A stretch of DNA of 33,106 nucleotides from JAKFWF01 sp031429105 (GCA_031429105.1 JANOYV010000073.1:1-33106); one strand, 5' to 3'. Shown: positions 1 to 7,205, numbered from the stretch's first letter. Made by a program: numbers and translations. The notes: generated from the letters alone by a model not told the origin.

Positions 1-723
1 GATCACCGATAGTACCGCAATGGCAAATCCGATTGAGGCAACCAGCCAGAAGTGTGGCCCGTGCGGCAGCTTGAACCCAAGCGCGATAATCCAACCAGCC
101 ATTGTCACGGCTGACAATTCAAGACCCGGTTTCCAGCGCAGCGACAGGAATGCACCGGCGACCACGGCCCAACCTAGGAGAAATGCCCAATGCACGCCGG
201 GGGCTAGTTGCATTTCCCAACCGCTCCAGACACCAAGCCCGAGCATCGATAAGCCGAGCGACGGACCAGAACGGAACAGCACGCCAGAGACCAGTGCGCC
301 TAGCGCCCAAAGCAAGACAGCGTCGGGCGGATTGCCCTCCATGTGATACATCTGCGAGACGAGCATGATGCCAGCGCCAAAGATCGCCGATCCCGTCAGC
401 ACCGCTGCGTGACCGAACATCGGCAGCTTGCGGCTGAACAGGACGGCTGCAGCGCCATAGGACGTCCATAAGCCCGCCATCAGCACCATCAGGCGCGCGA
501 GTTTCGACATGCCCTGCCAGTTGGCCGCGACAAATGTCATCGCCGAGAACCCGATCAGCGTCGCGCCCAGGATGGCGAGCACGCCGGGCAAGCTGATCAT
601 CGATTTCCGGGTGGCGATGTCGTTGAGGATCCCGTCGCGGCCACGCGCGTCGATCCAGCCCGCCTGTCGCCAGCGCTCGACGTCACTCGCAATGCGGTTG
701 GTATATGACCAGGGTAGACCCAT
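1..723 (-). CDS. DUF2157-type integral membrane protein (3' end outside window)
   Basis: The reading frame is open from an ATG at 723 to the window edge, giving 241 codons with no stop, so the C-terminus is missing. The N-terminus has a short soluble part (residues 1-45) with a W-R-Q-A-G-W-I-D motif, followed by repeated hydrophobic segments. The first of these, around residues 48-70, ends in V-A-A-N-W. A soluble 'G-I/L-I' segment followed by a helix ending in A-x-N-W is the hallmark of the DUF2157 membrane family, whose function is unknown. At least six membrane segments are visible. The start is supported by a GGAGGGG ribosome site just upstream and a TATAAT hexamer further up. A tandem inverted-repeat site lies upstream of this promoter. 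Family call fairly sure; role unknown. Confidence 0.75.
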   Translation of the reverse strand, partial: MGLPWSYTNRIASDVERWRQAGWIDARGRDGILNDIATRKSMISLPGVLAILGATLIGFSAMTFVAANWQGMSKLARLMVLMAGLWTSYGAAAVLFSRKLPMFGHAAVLTGSAIFGAGIMLVSQMYHMEGNPPDAVLLWALGALVSGVLFRSGPSLGLSMLGLGVWSGWEMQLAPGVHWAFLLGWAVVAGAFLSLRWKPGLELSAVTMAGWIIALGFKLPHGPHFWLVASIGFAIAVLSVI

Positions 724-755
724 GAGCCCCTCCTTCGGGTTGCAGCAGCCGTCGC

Positions 756-761
756 ATTATA
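756..761 (-). promoter_or_regulatory. -10 element of the DUF2157 gene promoter
   Basis: A perfect TATAAT reads on the minus strand 33 bases before the ATG of the membrane-protein gene. No strong -35 hexamer sits 16-18 bases upstream, which would fit an activated or repressor-controlled promoter. The paired inverted repeats at 789-823 lie just beyond the -35 position. Confidence 0.4.
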
Positions 762-788
762 CACGTCGGAGGTTTGCGAAACTTTGAC

Positions 789-823
789 GTGAACTTAGTT
801 CACATTATGCGAACGATGTTCAC
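789..823. promoter_or_regulatory. Tandem operator-like inverted repeats
   Basis: GTGAACTTAGTTCAC at 789-803 is a perfect inverted repeat (GTGAAC, three bases, GTTCAC). A second copy, GCGAACGATGTTCAC at 809-823, differs by one base in one arm. The two centres are 20 bp apart, about two helix turns, so two repressor dimers would bind the same face of the DNA. This is the arrangement of TetR-like operators. A TTGACG hexamer overlaps the left copy on the plus strand. No regulator gene is visible next to it. Confidence 0.5.
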
Positions 824-893
824 ATGTCAACTGCTAGGTCGCGCAAAGTTCTGGAATGGCGACTGCGCTCGTTAATAAGTTTGCAGCTGGGTT

Positions 894-934
894 GGCGATG
901 GGCACCACGCCTAAATGTGGCTCTGCCCATCGCC
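894..934. terminator. Hairpin downstream of the VHL-domain gene
   Basis: An 11-bp perfect inverted repeat (GGCGATGGGCA at 894-904, TGCCCATCGCC at 924-934) encloses a second small stem (CCAC/GTGG). It begins 17 bases past the stop codon of the minus-strand gene. There is no T-run, so it is either an intrinsic terminator of weak type or a 3'-end-stabilising structure. Confidence 0.5.
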
Positions 935-950
935 ATTGATCACAGCACCG

Positions 951-2201
951 TTATTCCGCCCCACACCGGCTTTCATACCGGCTTGAGCAGGAGGCCTTGC
1001 AGGCCTTTTTACCAGCGCAGATTTTGTTGCACTGGGCGTAGTCCGCAACGCACTTGTAGTAGGCAGGCGACAGGCAGTTGCCCGGACCATCGGTCTTGTA
1101 TTTGCACTTAGGTGCCTTGGTCACGACTTTCGTCACGCACTTATGCACGTTGGAATTGTACACTTGGTTCGATTCGCACAGTGCAGCCTTGCCGATGCAT
1201 TGGCCGATGCTGGAGCTGTACACTTGGTCGATATTGCAAAGCGACGACTTATCAATGCACTTGCCGCGATTGGAATTATACACTTGATGGCGCGTACAGT
1301 CTGCTGAGGTCGGACGCTTCGGCGTGACCACTGGGACCCGCGTCGGTGGCACGAACGAGGGCGCATCAACCGTTGCCTGTCCGGCGGCAATCGGGGTCAA
1401 CTGCCAATAGCTGCTGTCACTGTTATCGATCGTCGTCACGAGATCGAAACCACTTCGAATCGCGATCAGATAGCGCCCGTCCCGGCGGTTCTTGATGCGG
1501 CCATAAGGTGCGTTGCTCGCCCCTTCCAAGACCCAGTGCGCAGCCTCGTTGCTGGGCGTCGTCGGGGCAACCCGCAAGGACCCGCGATCATCCTGCAGGT
1601 ACGTACCCTTCCACTTGTTCTTGATCAGTACAAACGGCGTGCCCTTGACGTCTTCGAATTGCCAGTAGGCGCTATCCCAGTCGGGCTTGGTCTTTTCCAG
1701 TTCTGGATATCCGGTCACCAAATTGTTGAGCGCAAATCCAGGCCTAGCGATTGACTTGATCTGATACGATCCAAAAAGTCCGTACTTCGCCGTGGTCGAT
1801 GCGGGGTCGGCGGCGGTAATCGTCGAACTGCCGACGGGCGGTGGCGCGACTGCCGCTGCTCCACCAATTTCGGCAACCATCGGCGCTGATGATGCCGTTA
1901 CGACATAGAGGCATTTTTCGGCAGCATCCGTCACGACCCAGGTATGGTTTGCCGTGGTCGCTTGCTTATGGGTCTTGCCTGGCTCGACGACCGCGTAAAA
2001 CTTGCGCTGGCCTTTGGCGTCGATCCAATAAAGGCGGCGCCCAGCATCCGAATTATTGCGGAAGGACACCTCCGAGGGAGCACCGCCGGGCGCGGATTTG
2101 AAACTGGCTTCCTGGGAGCAATCAGCGCCAAACGCCTGCCCTGTCGCAGCACATAGCGCTACTCCAGCAACCACACACCGCCAGACTTGATTTTTGAACA
2201 T
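951..2201 (-). CDS. Exported protein with VHL beta domain, beta-trefoil-like region and Cys-rich repeats
   Basis: 416 residues. Residues 1-25 form a signal peptide ending in A-F-G before A-D-C. Residues 40-107 match the von Hippel-Lindau beta domain: P-S-E-V-S-F-R-N-N-S, then Y-W-I-D and a conserved P-G turn. Residues 140-272 contain repeated Y/W-rich strands such as S-A-Y-W-Q and S-S-Y-W-Q, like a beta-trefoil or RICIN-like fold. Residues 302-361 are three 20-residue repeats with paired cysteines (C-x12-C-x6-C), followed by a further Cys-rich tail. The protein is therefore likely periplasmic or secreted and disulfide-bonded. An upstream GTG at 2246 would extend the frame, but the ATG at 2201 has a G-rich ribosome site and gives a clean signal peptide. 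Role unknown; protein or glycan binding is the likely inference. VHL call from motif pattern, no search run. Confidence 0.75.
   Translation of the reverse strand: MFKNQVWRCVVAGVALCAATGQAFGADCSQEASFKSAPGGAPSEVSFRNNSDAGRRLYWIDAKGQRKFYAVVEPGKTHKQATTANHTWVVTDAAEKCLYVVTASSAPMVAEIGGAAAVAPPPVGSSTITAADPASTTAKYGLFGSYQIKSIARPGFALNNLVTGYPELEKTKPDWDSAYWQFEDVKGTPFVLIKNKWKGTYLQDDRGSLRVAPTTPSNEAAHWVLEGASNAPYGRIKNRRDGRYLIAIRSGFDLVTTIDNSDSSYWQLTPIAAGQATVDAPSFVPPTRVPVVTPKRPTSADCTRHQVYNSNRGKCIDKSSLCNIDQVYSSSIGQCIGKAALCESNQVYNSNVHKCVTKVVTKAPKCKYKTDGPGNCLSPAYYKCVADYAQCNKICAGKKACKASCSSRYESRCGAE
1119..1298 (-). repeat. Three 60-bp tandem coding repeats (Cys-pair modules)
   Basis: Three consecutive 20-codon units encode C-x4-Q-V-Y-N/S-S-N/S-x3-C-I/V-x-K. 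Each unit has Cys at positions 1 and 14. The DNA shows a recurring TACACTTG core on the plus strand at 60-bp spacing. The units have diverged at third positions, so the duplication is old rather than recent slippage. Confidence 0.7.
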
Positions 2202-2313
2202 TCCCCGCCGCCCCCCGAAAAATTTACCGCACTTCGATATGATCACCGTTCAAAAAGCGTAATTGACGACCGACCGACTGTCATCAGCAAAACGCGAACA
2301 ACGATGTTTCCGA

Positions 2314-2345
2314 GGGCACGTGCCCGCCAATACCGGTTTGGCGGG
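2314..2345 (+). promoter_or_regulatory. Two overlapping hairpins upstream of trpC
   Basis: GGGCACGTGCCC (2314-2325) is a perfect 12-bp palindrome. CCCGCCAA (2323-2330) pairs with TTGGCGGG (2338-2345) across a 7-base loop. They share CCC at 2323-2325, so they cannot form together in RNA. No T-run follows and no Trp-rich leader peptide is visible, so classical trp attenuation is not supported. Confidence 0.35.
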
Positions 2346-2384
2346 AGCCCCCAGCCAACCCTTCCCCATATCGCTGCACCGTCG

Positions 2385-2390
2385 TATACC
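2385..2390 (+). promoter_or_regulatory. -10-like TATACC close to trpC start
   Basis: TATACC lies seven bases before the trpC ATG. No Shine-Dalgarno sequence is present. A weak TTCCCC hexamer sits 17 bases upstream of it. If used, transcription would begin at or next to the ATG, giving a leaderless mRNA. Confidence 0.35.
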
Positions 2391-2397
2391 TGCCGAC

Positions 2398-3195
2398 ATG
2401 AGCGACATCCTCGATAAGATTACCATCTACAAGCGCGCCGAAATTATCGCGGCGAAGGACCTGCGGCCATTATCAAGCGTCACCCGGCAGGCCCTGGCAG
2501 CCCCTCCCGTGCGCCCGTTCGCGGGCGCAATCCAGGCGAAGCTCGATGCTGGCAAATCAGCTCTGATTGCCGAGATCAAGAAGGCGTCACCGTCCAAAGG
2601 GTTGATCCGCGCTGACTTTGACCCGCCAGCACTCGCCCGCGCCTATGAGGCGGGTGGTGCTGCCTGCCTTTCGATCCTAACCGACACGCCGTCGTTCCAG
2701 GGCGCGCCGGAGTTCCTGATCAACGCACGCGCTGCCTGCACGTTGCCGGTGCTGCGCAAGGACTTCATGCTCGACACCTATCAAGTGGCGGAAGCCCGCG
2801 CCTGGGGCGCCGACTGCATCTTGATCATCATGGCGCAAATCGACGATGCGACCGCCCGCGACCTCGCCCGCGCCGCAAGTGACTGGGGCATGGATGCGAT
2901 TGTCGAAGTTCATGATGCAGCAGAACTCGATCGCGGCTTGGCGCTCGACTGCGCCATGATCGGCATCAACAATCGCAACCTCAAGACCTTCGAAGTCACG
3001 CTCGCCACCACAGAGACGTTGGCCCCGCGCGTGCCAAAGGATCGCATCGTAATTGGCGAGAGCGGGATCTTCGCACCCGCCGACCTGGCCCGATTGGCAA
3101 AGGTCGGCGTCAACACGTTCCTGGTCGGGGAAAGCCTGATGCGGGCTGCCGACGTTGCCACCGCCACCCGCACGCTGCTGAGCTTGCCCGCATGA
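2398..3195 (+). CDS. trpC: Indole-3-glycerol phosphate synthase
   Basis: 265 residues, a (beta/alpha)8 barrel that closes the indole ring from carboxyphenylaminodeoxyribulose 5-phosphate in tryptophan synthesis. Visible family motifs are I-A-E-I-K-K-A-S-P-S-K-G (residues 57-68, substrate-binding and catalytic Glu59/Lys61), L-R-K-D-F (119-123, catalytic Lys121), I-V-E-V-H (168-172), I-N-N-R-N-L (190-195) and the phosphate-binding G-E-S-G and L-V-G-E-S segments near the end. The frame is open further upstream to a TTG at 2263, but homology begins at the ATG at 2398 (M-S-D-I-L-D-K-I). The stop overlaps the moaC start as ATGA. The usual alphaproteobacterial partners trpG and trpD are not upstream here. 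Function secure. Confidence 0.95.
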   Translation: MSDILDKITIYKRAEIIAAKDLRPLSSVTRQALAAPPVRPFAGAIQAKLDAGKSALIAEIKKASPSKGLIRADFDPPALARAYEAGGAACLSILTDTPSFQGAPEFLINARAACTLPVLRKDFMLDTYQVAEARAWGADCILIIMAQIDDATARDLARAASDWGMDAIVEVHDAAELDRGLALDCAMIGINNRNLKTFEVTLATTETLAPRVPKDRIVIGESGIFAPADLARLAKVGVNTFLVGESLMRAADVATATRTLLSLPA

Positions 3196-3671
3196 CGAAG
3201 CTATCTCACCTCAATGAGCGCGGAGAAGCGCACATGGTCGATGTTTCCGACAAGGACGTGACCTCGCGCACGGCGGTGGCAGAAGGCTTTGTTTCGATGA
3301 AGCCTGAAACCCTTGCACTGATCGAAAGCGGCACCGCCAAGAAGGGAGACGTGCTGGCGACCGCACGGATCGCTGGCATCATGGCTGCCAAGAAAACGCA
3401 CGATCTGATCCCACTGTGCCATCCGTTGGCGATCACCAAAGCAACGGTGGATTTCGAAACCTCGCATACGCCGCCTGGCATTTGCATTACCGCGCTCGTG
3501 CGCGTCACGGGGCAAACCGGCGTCGAAATGGAAGCGCTGACGGCAGCGTCGGTTGCGGCACTGACGATCTACGACATGCTGAAAGCCGCCGACAAGGGCA
3601 TGGTGATCTCGAATGTGCGTTTGCTGGAGAAGACTGGCGGGCGCTCCGGCACCTATCGGGCGGAGGCCTAA
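3192..3671 (+). CDS. moaC: Cyclic pyranopterin monophosphate synthase
   Basis: 159 residues, the normal length. MoaC works with MoaA to turn GTP into cyclic pyranopterin monophosphate in the cytoplasm, the first committed steps of molybdenum cofactor synthesis. Diagnostic motifs are L-C-H-P-L (75-79), G-V-E-M-E-A-L-T (110-117), and the active-site segment around Y-D-M-L-K-A-A-D-K (127-135). The ATG overlaps the trpC stop (ATGA), so the two genes are translationally coupled. moeA follows seven bases after its stop. This trpC-moaC-moeA order is a common alphaproteobacterial arrangement. Function secure. Confidence 0.96.
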   Translation: MTKLSHLNERGEAHMVDVSDKDVTSRTAVAEGFVSMKPETLALIESGTAKKGDVLATARIAGIMAAKKTHDLIPLCHPLAITKATVDFETSHTPPGICITALVRVTGQTGVEMEALTAASVAALTIYDMLKAADKGMVISNVRLLEKTGGRSGTYRAEA

Positions 3672-3678
3672 AAGTCCA

Positions 3679-4884
3679 ATGGCGCTGCTTCCGGTCGCCG
3701 ATGCGCTGGCCCGCCTATTGGCTGATGTTGTGCCGTTGCCAAGCGAGCAGGTCGATTTATTGGCTGCTTCGGGGCGTGTGCTGGCCGCGCCACTTTCAGC
3801 CAAACACACAGCCCCGCCGTTCGATGCGTCGGCCATGGATGGGTATGCGGTGAGAACCGCCGATGTCGTGCATCTCCCGGCCAAACTCCGCTTGATCGGT
3901 GAGGCAGCAGCGGGTCGTGGATTTGGCGGAGCCGTGACGTCTGGCACAGCCGTTCGCATCTTCACCGGCGCACCAATTCCAACTGGTGCAGACGCCATTG
4001 TCATTCAGGAGAACTGCCGTCGGGATGGCGACACCGTCATCGTGCACGATGGCAGCCCCGAACGCGCCCACGTTCGCCGCTTGGGCGGTGACTTTTCCAC
4101 GGGCGATCACCTCCTCAAAGCTGGAACTCGACTTGGCGCACGCCAGATCACACTGGCCGCCGCCATGGGCCACGCGACCGTGCCCGTCCATCGCCGCCCC
4201 AGAGTTGCAATACTTACGTCCGGTGACGAACTGGTGTTGCCCGGAATAACGCCGGGCCCCGATCAGATCGTGTGCTCGAATCCCTATGGTGTTGCAGCAC
4301 TTGTGCGAGCCGCAGGTGGCGAGCCGCAGTTCCTTGGCATTGCCGCAGACACGCGCGATGACCTCAACGCACACATCGACCGGGCGGCAGGATTTGACGT
4401 CCTGATCACGATTGGTGGAGCGTCAGTCGGCGATCATGATCTGATCGCGCCAGTGCTGGAGCAGCGCGGCATGAAGCTCGACTTCTGGAAGATCGCCATG
4501 CGTCCCGGCAAACCCCTCCTCTACGGTACGCTCGGGACCCAGCACGTCATCGGATTGCCCGGTAACCCGGTCTCATCGCTCATCTGCGCGCGCGTGTTTG
4601 TCGTGCCACTGATCGAACGGCTTTGCGGATTGATCAACAGCTCCGCTCAACTGCACAGGGTTACGACCGCAGTCGATCTCGAAGCCAACGGCCCGCGCAC
4701 CCATTACATGCGCGCGACATTGGAGACCGATGCGGCGGGCAACCGAATTGCGCGCCCTGTCCGGTCTCAGGACTCGTCGTTACTTTCACCTCTGGCCGAG
4801 GCCGACTGTCTGATCGTGCGCGAAATTGGAGCGGGCGTTGCCAAGGCTGGCGAGACGGTTGGTGCGCTGTTGCTGGATTTTTGA
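3679..4884 (+). CDS. moeA: Molybdopterin molybdenumtransferase
   Basis: 401 residues. MoeA inserts molybdate into adenylylated molybdopterin to give active Moco. Seen: the N-terminal substrate loop P-P-F-D-A-S-A-M-D-G-Y-A-V (around residues 46-58), the central MPT-binding domain with T-I-G-G-A-S-V-G-D-H-D, then M-R-P-G-K-P-L-L-Y-G and G-L-P-G-N-P-V-S-S, followed by the C-terminal beta domain. The start at 3679 is preferred over upstream in-frame codons because the family begins with L-P-V-x-D-A-L and a GGAGG site lies 12 bases upstream, inside the end of moaC. Same operon as trpC and moaC. A lexA gene often follows moeA in this class; here it does not. Confidence 0.95.
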   Translation: MALLPVADALARLLADVVPLPSEQVDLLAASGRVLAAPLSAKHTAPPFDASAMDGYAVRTADVVHLPAKLRLIGEAAAGRGFGGAVTSGTAVRIFTGAPIPTGADAIVIQENCRRDGDTVIVHDGSPERAHVRRLGGDFSTGDHLLKAGTRLGARQITLAAAMGHATVPVHRRPRVAILTSGDELVLPGITPGPDQIVCSNPYGVAALVRAAGGEPQFLGIAADTRDDLNAHIDRAAGFDVLITIGGASVGDHDLIAPVLEQRGMKLDFWKIAMRPGKPLLYGTLGTQHVIGLPGNPVSSLICARVFVVPLIERLCGLINSSAQLHRVTTAVDLEANGPRTHYMRATLETDAAGNRIARPVRSQDSSLLSPLAEADCLIVREIGAGVAKAGETVGALLLDF

Positions 4885-4938
4885 GGCTCGTGTCACTGGT
4901 CGGCCAATCACGGAACAATGTGAGGCGATAGGACAACA

Positions 4939-5793
4939 ATGCGCAAGATGTGGATGGCGTTCTTCCCAGTGGCCCTCGTGTGCCTGTTCGCCGCGACCGC
5001 ACTCACCTCCGAGGAAGAACCGATTGAGATTTTCGACGCGCATTTGCATTACAATTGGGAGCCTAAGCCCTATTTGGCACTGCCCGACGTTGTCGCACTC
5101 TTCAAGCAGAACCGCGTCACCGGTATTCTCGCCACCAGTCGTCCCAACACCGGCACGCAGGCGCTGGTCGAAGCCAAGGTCGAGGGCCTTTGGGTTGTGC
5201 CATTTATCCGCCCCTACCGCATCCGCGCCGATATCGCGAGTTGGATGGGCGATCCGACCATCTACGATCTCGTGCGCGAAGAATTCCAGCGCGGTGGCTA
5301 TCGCGGCATTGGCGAATTCCACCTTTCGGGCACGGCTGCTGCGAACGAATGGGTCAAGCGCATTGTAGATTTCGCAGTCGACAAAGGGCTCTACTTGCAC
5401 TGCCACTGTGACGCCGAAGCACTTGAGATTTTGTTCACTCACAACGCCAAGGCACGGATCATCTGGGCACACACCGGCTTTTCGCTGGAGCCCGAGCGGG
5501 TCGAGGCGTTGCTCGTAAAGCATCCCGAACTTTGGGGTGAACTGTCCTATCGCGGCGGCATTGCCGATGGCGCCGGACAGTTGACGCCAGCTTGGCGACG
5601 CCTATTCGAGCTTTATCCAAACCGGTTCCTGCTCGGCTCGGACACCTGGGTCAACGAACGTTGGGCCAGCTATGCGGCGATCATTGCAGGCTATCGCCAA
5701 TGGCTCGGGCAGTTGCCGCCAAGTGTGGCCCAACAAATCGCTCATGGGAACGCCAAGATGCTCTTTGGCGAACGCGAAAAAACTATTCAATAG
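4939..5793 (+). CDS. Exported TIM-barrel amidohydrolase (Amidohydro_2 type)
   Basis: 284 residues. A hydrophobic N-terminus (residues 4-22) looks like a signal peptide, so the enzyme is probably periplasmic. The rest has the metal-dependent amidohydrolase pattern: D-A-H-L-H (His35, His37), G-E-F-H (Glu126, His128), H-C-H-C-D (His154, His156), W-A-H-T-G (His178) and G-S-D-T-W (Asp235). These are the expected positions for the metal ligands and catalytic acid of the PF04909 family, whose members hydrolyse or decarboxylate small cyclic or carboxylated substrates. The substrate cannot be read from sequence. AGGA five bases before the ATG fixes the start. The 54-base gap after moeA suggests the same transcript. 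Confidence 0.8.
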   Translation: MRKMWMAFFPVALVCLFAATALTSEEEPIEIFDAHLHYNWEPKPYLALPDVVALFKQNRVTGILATSRPNTGTQALVEAKVEGLWVVPFIRPYRIRADIASWMGDPTIYDLVREEFQRGGYRGIGEFHLSGTAAANEWVKRIVDFAVDKGLYLHCHCDAEALEILFTHNAKARIIWAHTGFSLEPERVEALLVKHPELWGELSYRGGIADGAGQLTPAWRRLFELYPNRFLLGSDTWVNERWASYAAIIAGYRQWLGQLPPSVAQQIAHGNAKMLFGEREKTIQ

Positions 5794-5837
5794 TTAAGCA
5801 ATGCGCTTAGCAGGGCCCATTTCGAGCGCGCAAACAT

Positions 5838-5867
5838 TTGCCCCGCGCCTTGATCCTGCTCTATACG
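5838..5867 (+). promoter_or_regulatory. Putative promoter giving leaderless tgt mRNA
   Basis: TTGCCC (5838-5843) and TATACG (5862-5867) are separated by 18 bases. The predicted start site, seven bases past the -10, falls on the A of the tgt ATG at 5874. No Shine-Dalgarno sequence lies before this ATG. Confidence 0.45.
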
Positions 5868-5873
5868 CGCTGC

Positions 5874-7019
5874 ATGCAGGCAACCTTATCCTTAGCCCCC
5901 TTCTCCTTCCGTACACTCGCCACCTCCGGCCTCGCCCGCCAAGGCGAGATCGCGACACCGCGCGGGATCATTCGCACGCCAGCCTTCATGCCGGTTGGCA
6001 CGGCCGGCACCGTCAAGGCGCTGTACCCCGATCAGGTGAAATCGGCAGGCGCCGATATTCTGCTTGGCAACACCTATCACTTGATGTTGCGGCCCGGTGC
6101 CGAGCGCGTTGCCCGCCTCGGGGGCTTACACAAATTCATGCGGTGGGATGGCCCGATCCTGACCGACAGCGGTGGCTTCCAGGTGATGAGCCTGTCGGGC
6201 TTGCGGAAAATGTCCGAGAAGGGCGTCACGTTCCAATCGCACATCGATGGGTCGACACACCACGTCAGTCCTGAGCGTTCGATTGAGATCCAGTGCCTGC
6301 TGGGTGCTGACATCCAAATGCAGCTCGACGAGTGTATCGAACTGCCAGCCAGCCGCGAGCGCGCTATTGAGGCGATGGAGCTGTCCCTCCGCTGGGCCGA
6401 GCGCAGCAAGCGCGCCTTCGACGATATGAGCAAGCCCGGCCAGGCACTGTTCGGCATCGTGCAAGGGGGCACCGATTTGGAACTGCGTCAGCGTTCAGCC
6501 GAAGCGCTGGTTGCCATGGACCTGCCTGGCTACGCCGTTGGCGGATTGGCAGTCGGCGAAGGCCACGACCTGATGGTCGCAACACTAAGCGGCACGACAC
6601 CACATTTGCCTGCCCACAAACCGCGCTATCTCATGGGCGTCGGCACGCCAGCCGACATCATGGAGGCGGTGGCGCGCGGCATCGATATGTTTGACTGCGT
6701 GATGCCGACACGTTCGGGCCGTCACGGGCAAGCCTTCACATGGGCCGGCAAGATCAACCTGAAGAATGCGCGGCACGCCGAAGATCCGCGACCACTAGAT
6801 GCCAGCAGCACGTGTCCAGCTGCCCGCGACTATTCTCGCGCCTATCTGCATCACCTGATGAAGTCTGGCGAGCATCTGGGTTCCATGCTGCTGTCGTGGG
6901 CCAATGTCGCGTTTTATCAGGACCTGATGGCTGAGATCCGCTCGGCCATCGCCGAAGATCGGTACGCAGCGTTCGTGGCGGAGCATAAAGCGAGGTTGGT
7001 GGGGGCGGAAGTGGAGTGA
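5874..7019 (+). CDS. tgt: tRNA-guanine transglycosylase (queuosine synthesis) with degenerate zinc site
   Basis: 381 residues, standard length. The enzyme swaps guanine-34 for preQ1 in tRNAs with GUN anticodons. Seen: L-T-D-S-G-G-F-Q (general acid/base Asp98), the D-E-C base-recognition motif (152-154), G-G-L-A-V-G-E (223-229, the bacterial preQ1 form), and D-C-V-M-P-T-R-S-G-R-H-G with nucleophile Asp274. The zinc motif near the C-terminus is unusual. Where Zymomonas Tgt has C-x-C-x2-C and a later His, this protein has Ser312, Cys314, Ala317 and Ala343, so only one of four ligands remains. The core around it (Y-S-R-A-Y-L-H-H-L) is intact. ATG at 5874 chosen because the family begins with a few residues before F-x-F; an upstream TTG at 5838 is unlikely. 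Confidence 0.93.
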   Translation: MQATLSLAPFSFRTLATSGLARQGEIATPRGIIRTPAFMPVGTAGTVKALYPDQVKSAGADILLGNTYHLMLRPGAERVARLGGLHKFMRWDGPILTDSGGFQVMSLSGLRKMSEKGVTFQSHIDGSTHHVSPERSIEIQCLLGADIQMQLDECIELPASRERAIEAMELSLRWAERSKRAFDDMSKPGQALFGIVQGGTDLELRQRSAEALVAMDLPGYAVGGLAVGEGHDLMVATLSGTTPHLPAHKPRYLMGVGTPADIMEAVARGIDMFDCVMPTRSGRHGQAFTWAGKINLKNARHAEDPRPLDASSTCPAARDYSRAYLHHLMKSGEHLGSMLLSWANVAFYQDLMAEIRSAIAEDRYAAFVAEHKARLVGAEVE

Positions 7020-7195
7020 AATCAATTTGAGAGCAAATAACGCGACTGCGCCCGAAAAAACTCCCCTCGATCACGCGTAAGGAAATGGTTCAAGTAGCGC
7101 GACACTTCGAAAGGCGGGCCAACGGCGTAGCTTTGGCAGCGAAGCTTGCTGATCGCCGATCCGTCTAACTACGTCGCCTGCAAGCGCCAGTAAGT

Positions 7196-7205
7196 GAAGC
7201 GCTTC
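7196..7205. repeat. Short palindrome in the tgt/toxin spacer
   Basis: GAAGCGCTTC is a perfect 10-bp palindrome in the 286-base stretch between tgt and the true end of the toxin gene. Apart from this I see no gene or clear regulatory site in that stretch. Confidence 0.25.

Noticed and set aside
789..823. LexA (SOS) box upstream of the DUF2157 gene
   Set aside because: Alphaproteobacterial LexA binds GTTC-N7-GTTC (or GAAC-N7-GAAC). Here equal half-sites are 16 bases apart, and the inverted form has N3, not the N4 of Gram-positive boxes.
824..1111. Plus-strand frame starting at 824 as a TetR-type regulator next to the operator
   Set aside because: No helix-turn-helix motif is visible, it runs into the 3' end of the VHL-domain gene on the other strand, and no ribosome site precedes it.
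2202..2246. GTG at 2246 as start of the VHL-domain protein
   Set aside because: It would add 15 residues before the signal peptide. ATG at 2201 has a G-rich ribosome site and gives a normal signal peptide.
2280..2397. Tryptophan attenuator before trpC
   Set aside because: The leader frame has no Trp codons and neither hairpin is followed by a T-run.
3201..4004. Long minus-strand frame opposite moaC and moeA
   Set aside because: It is antisense to two secure genes, has no ribosome site and no recognisable protein features.
5782..5809. Small inverted repeats around the amidohydrolase stop codon as a terminator
   Set aside because: The stems are only 5-6 bp and AT-rich, with no T-run; too weak to call.
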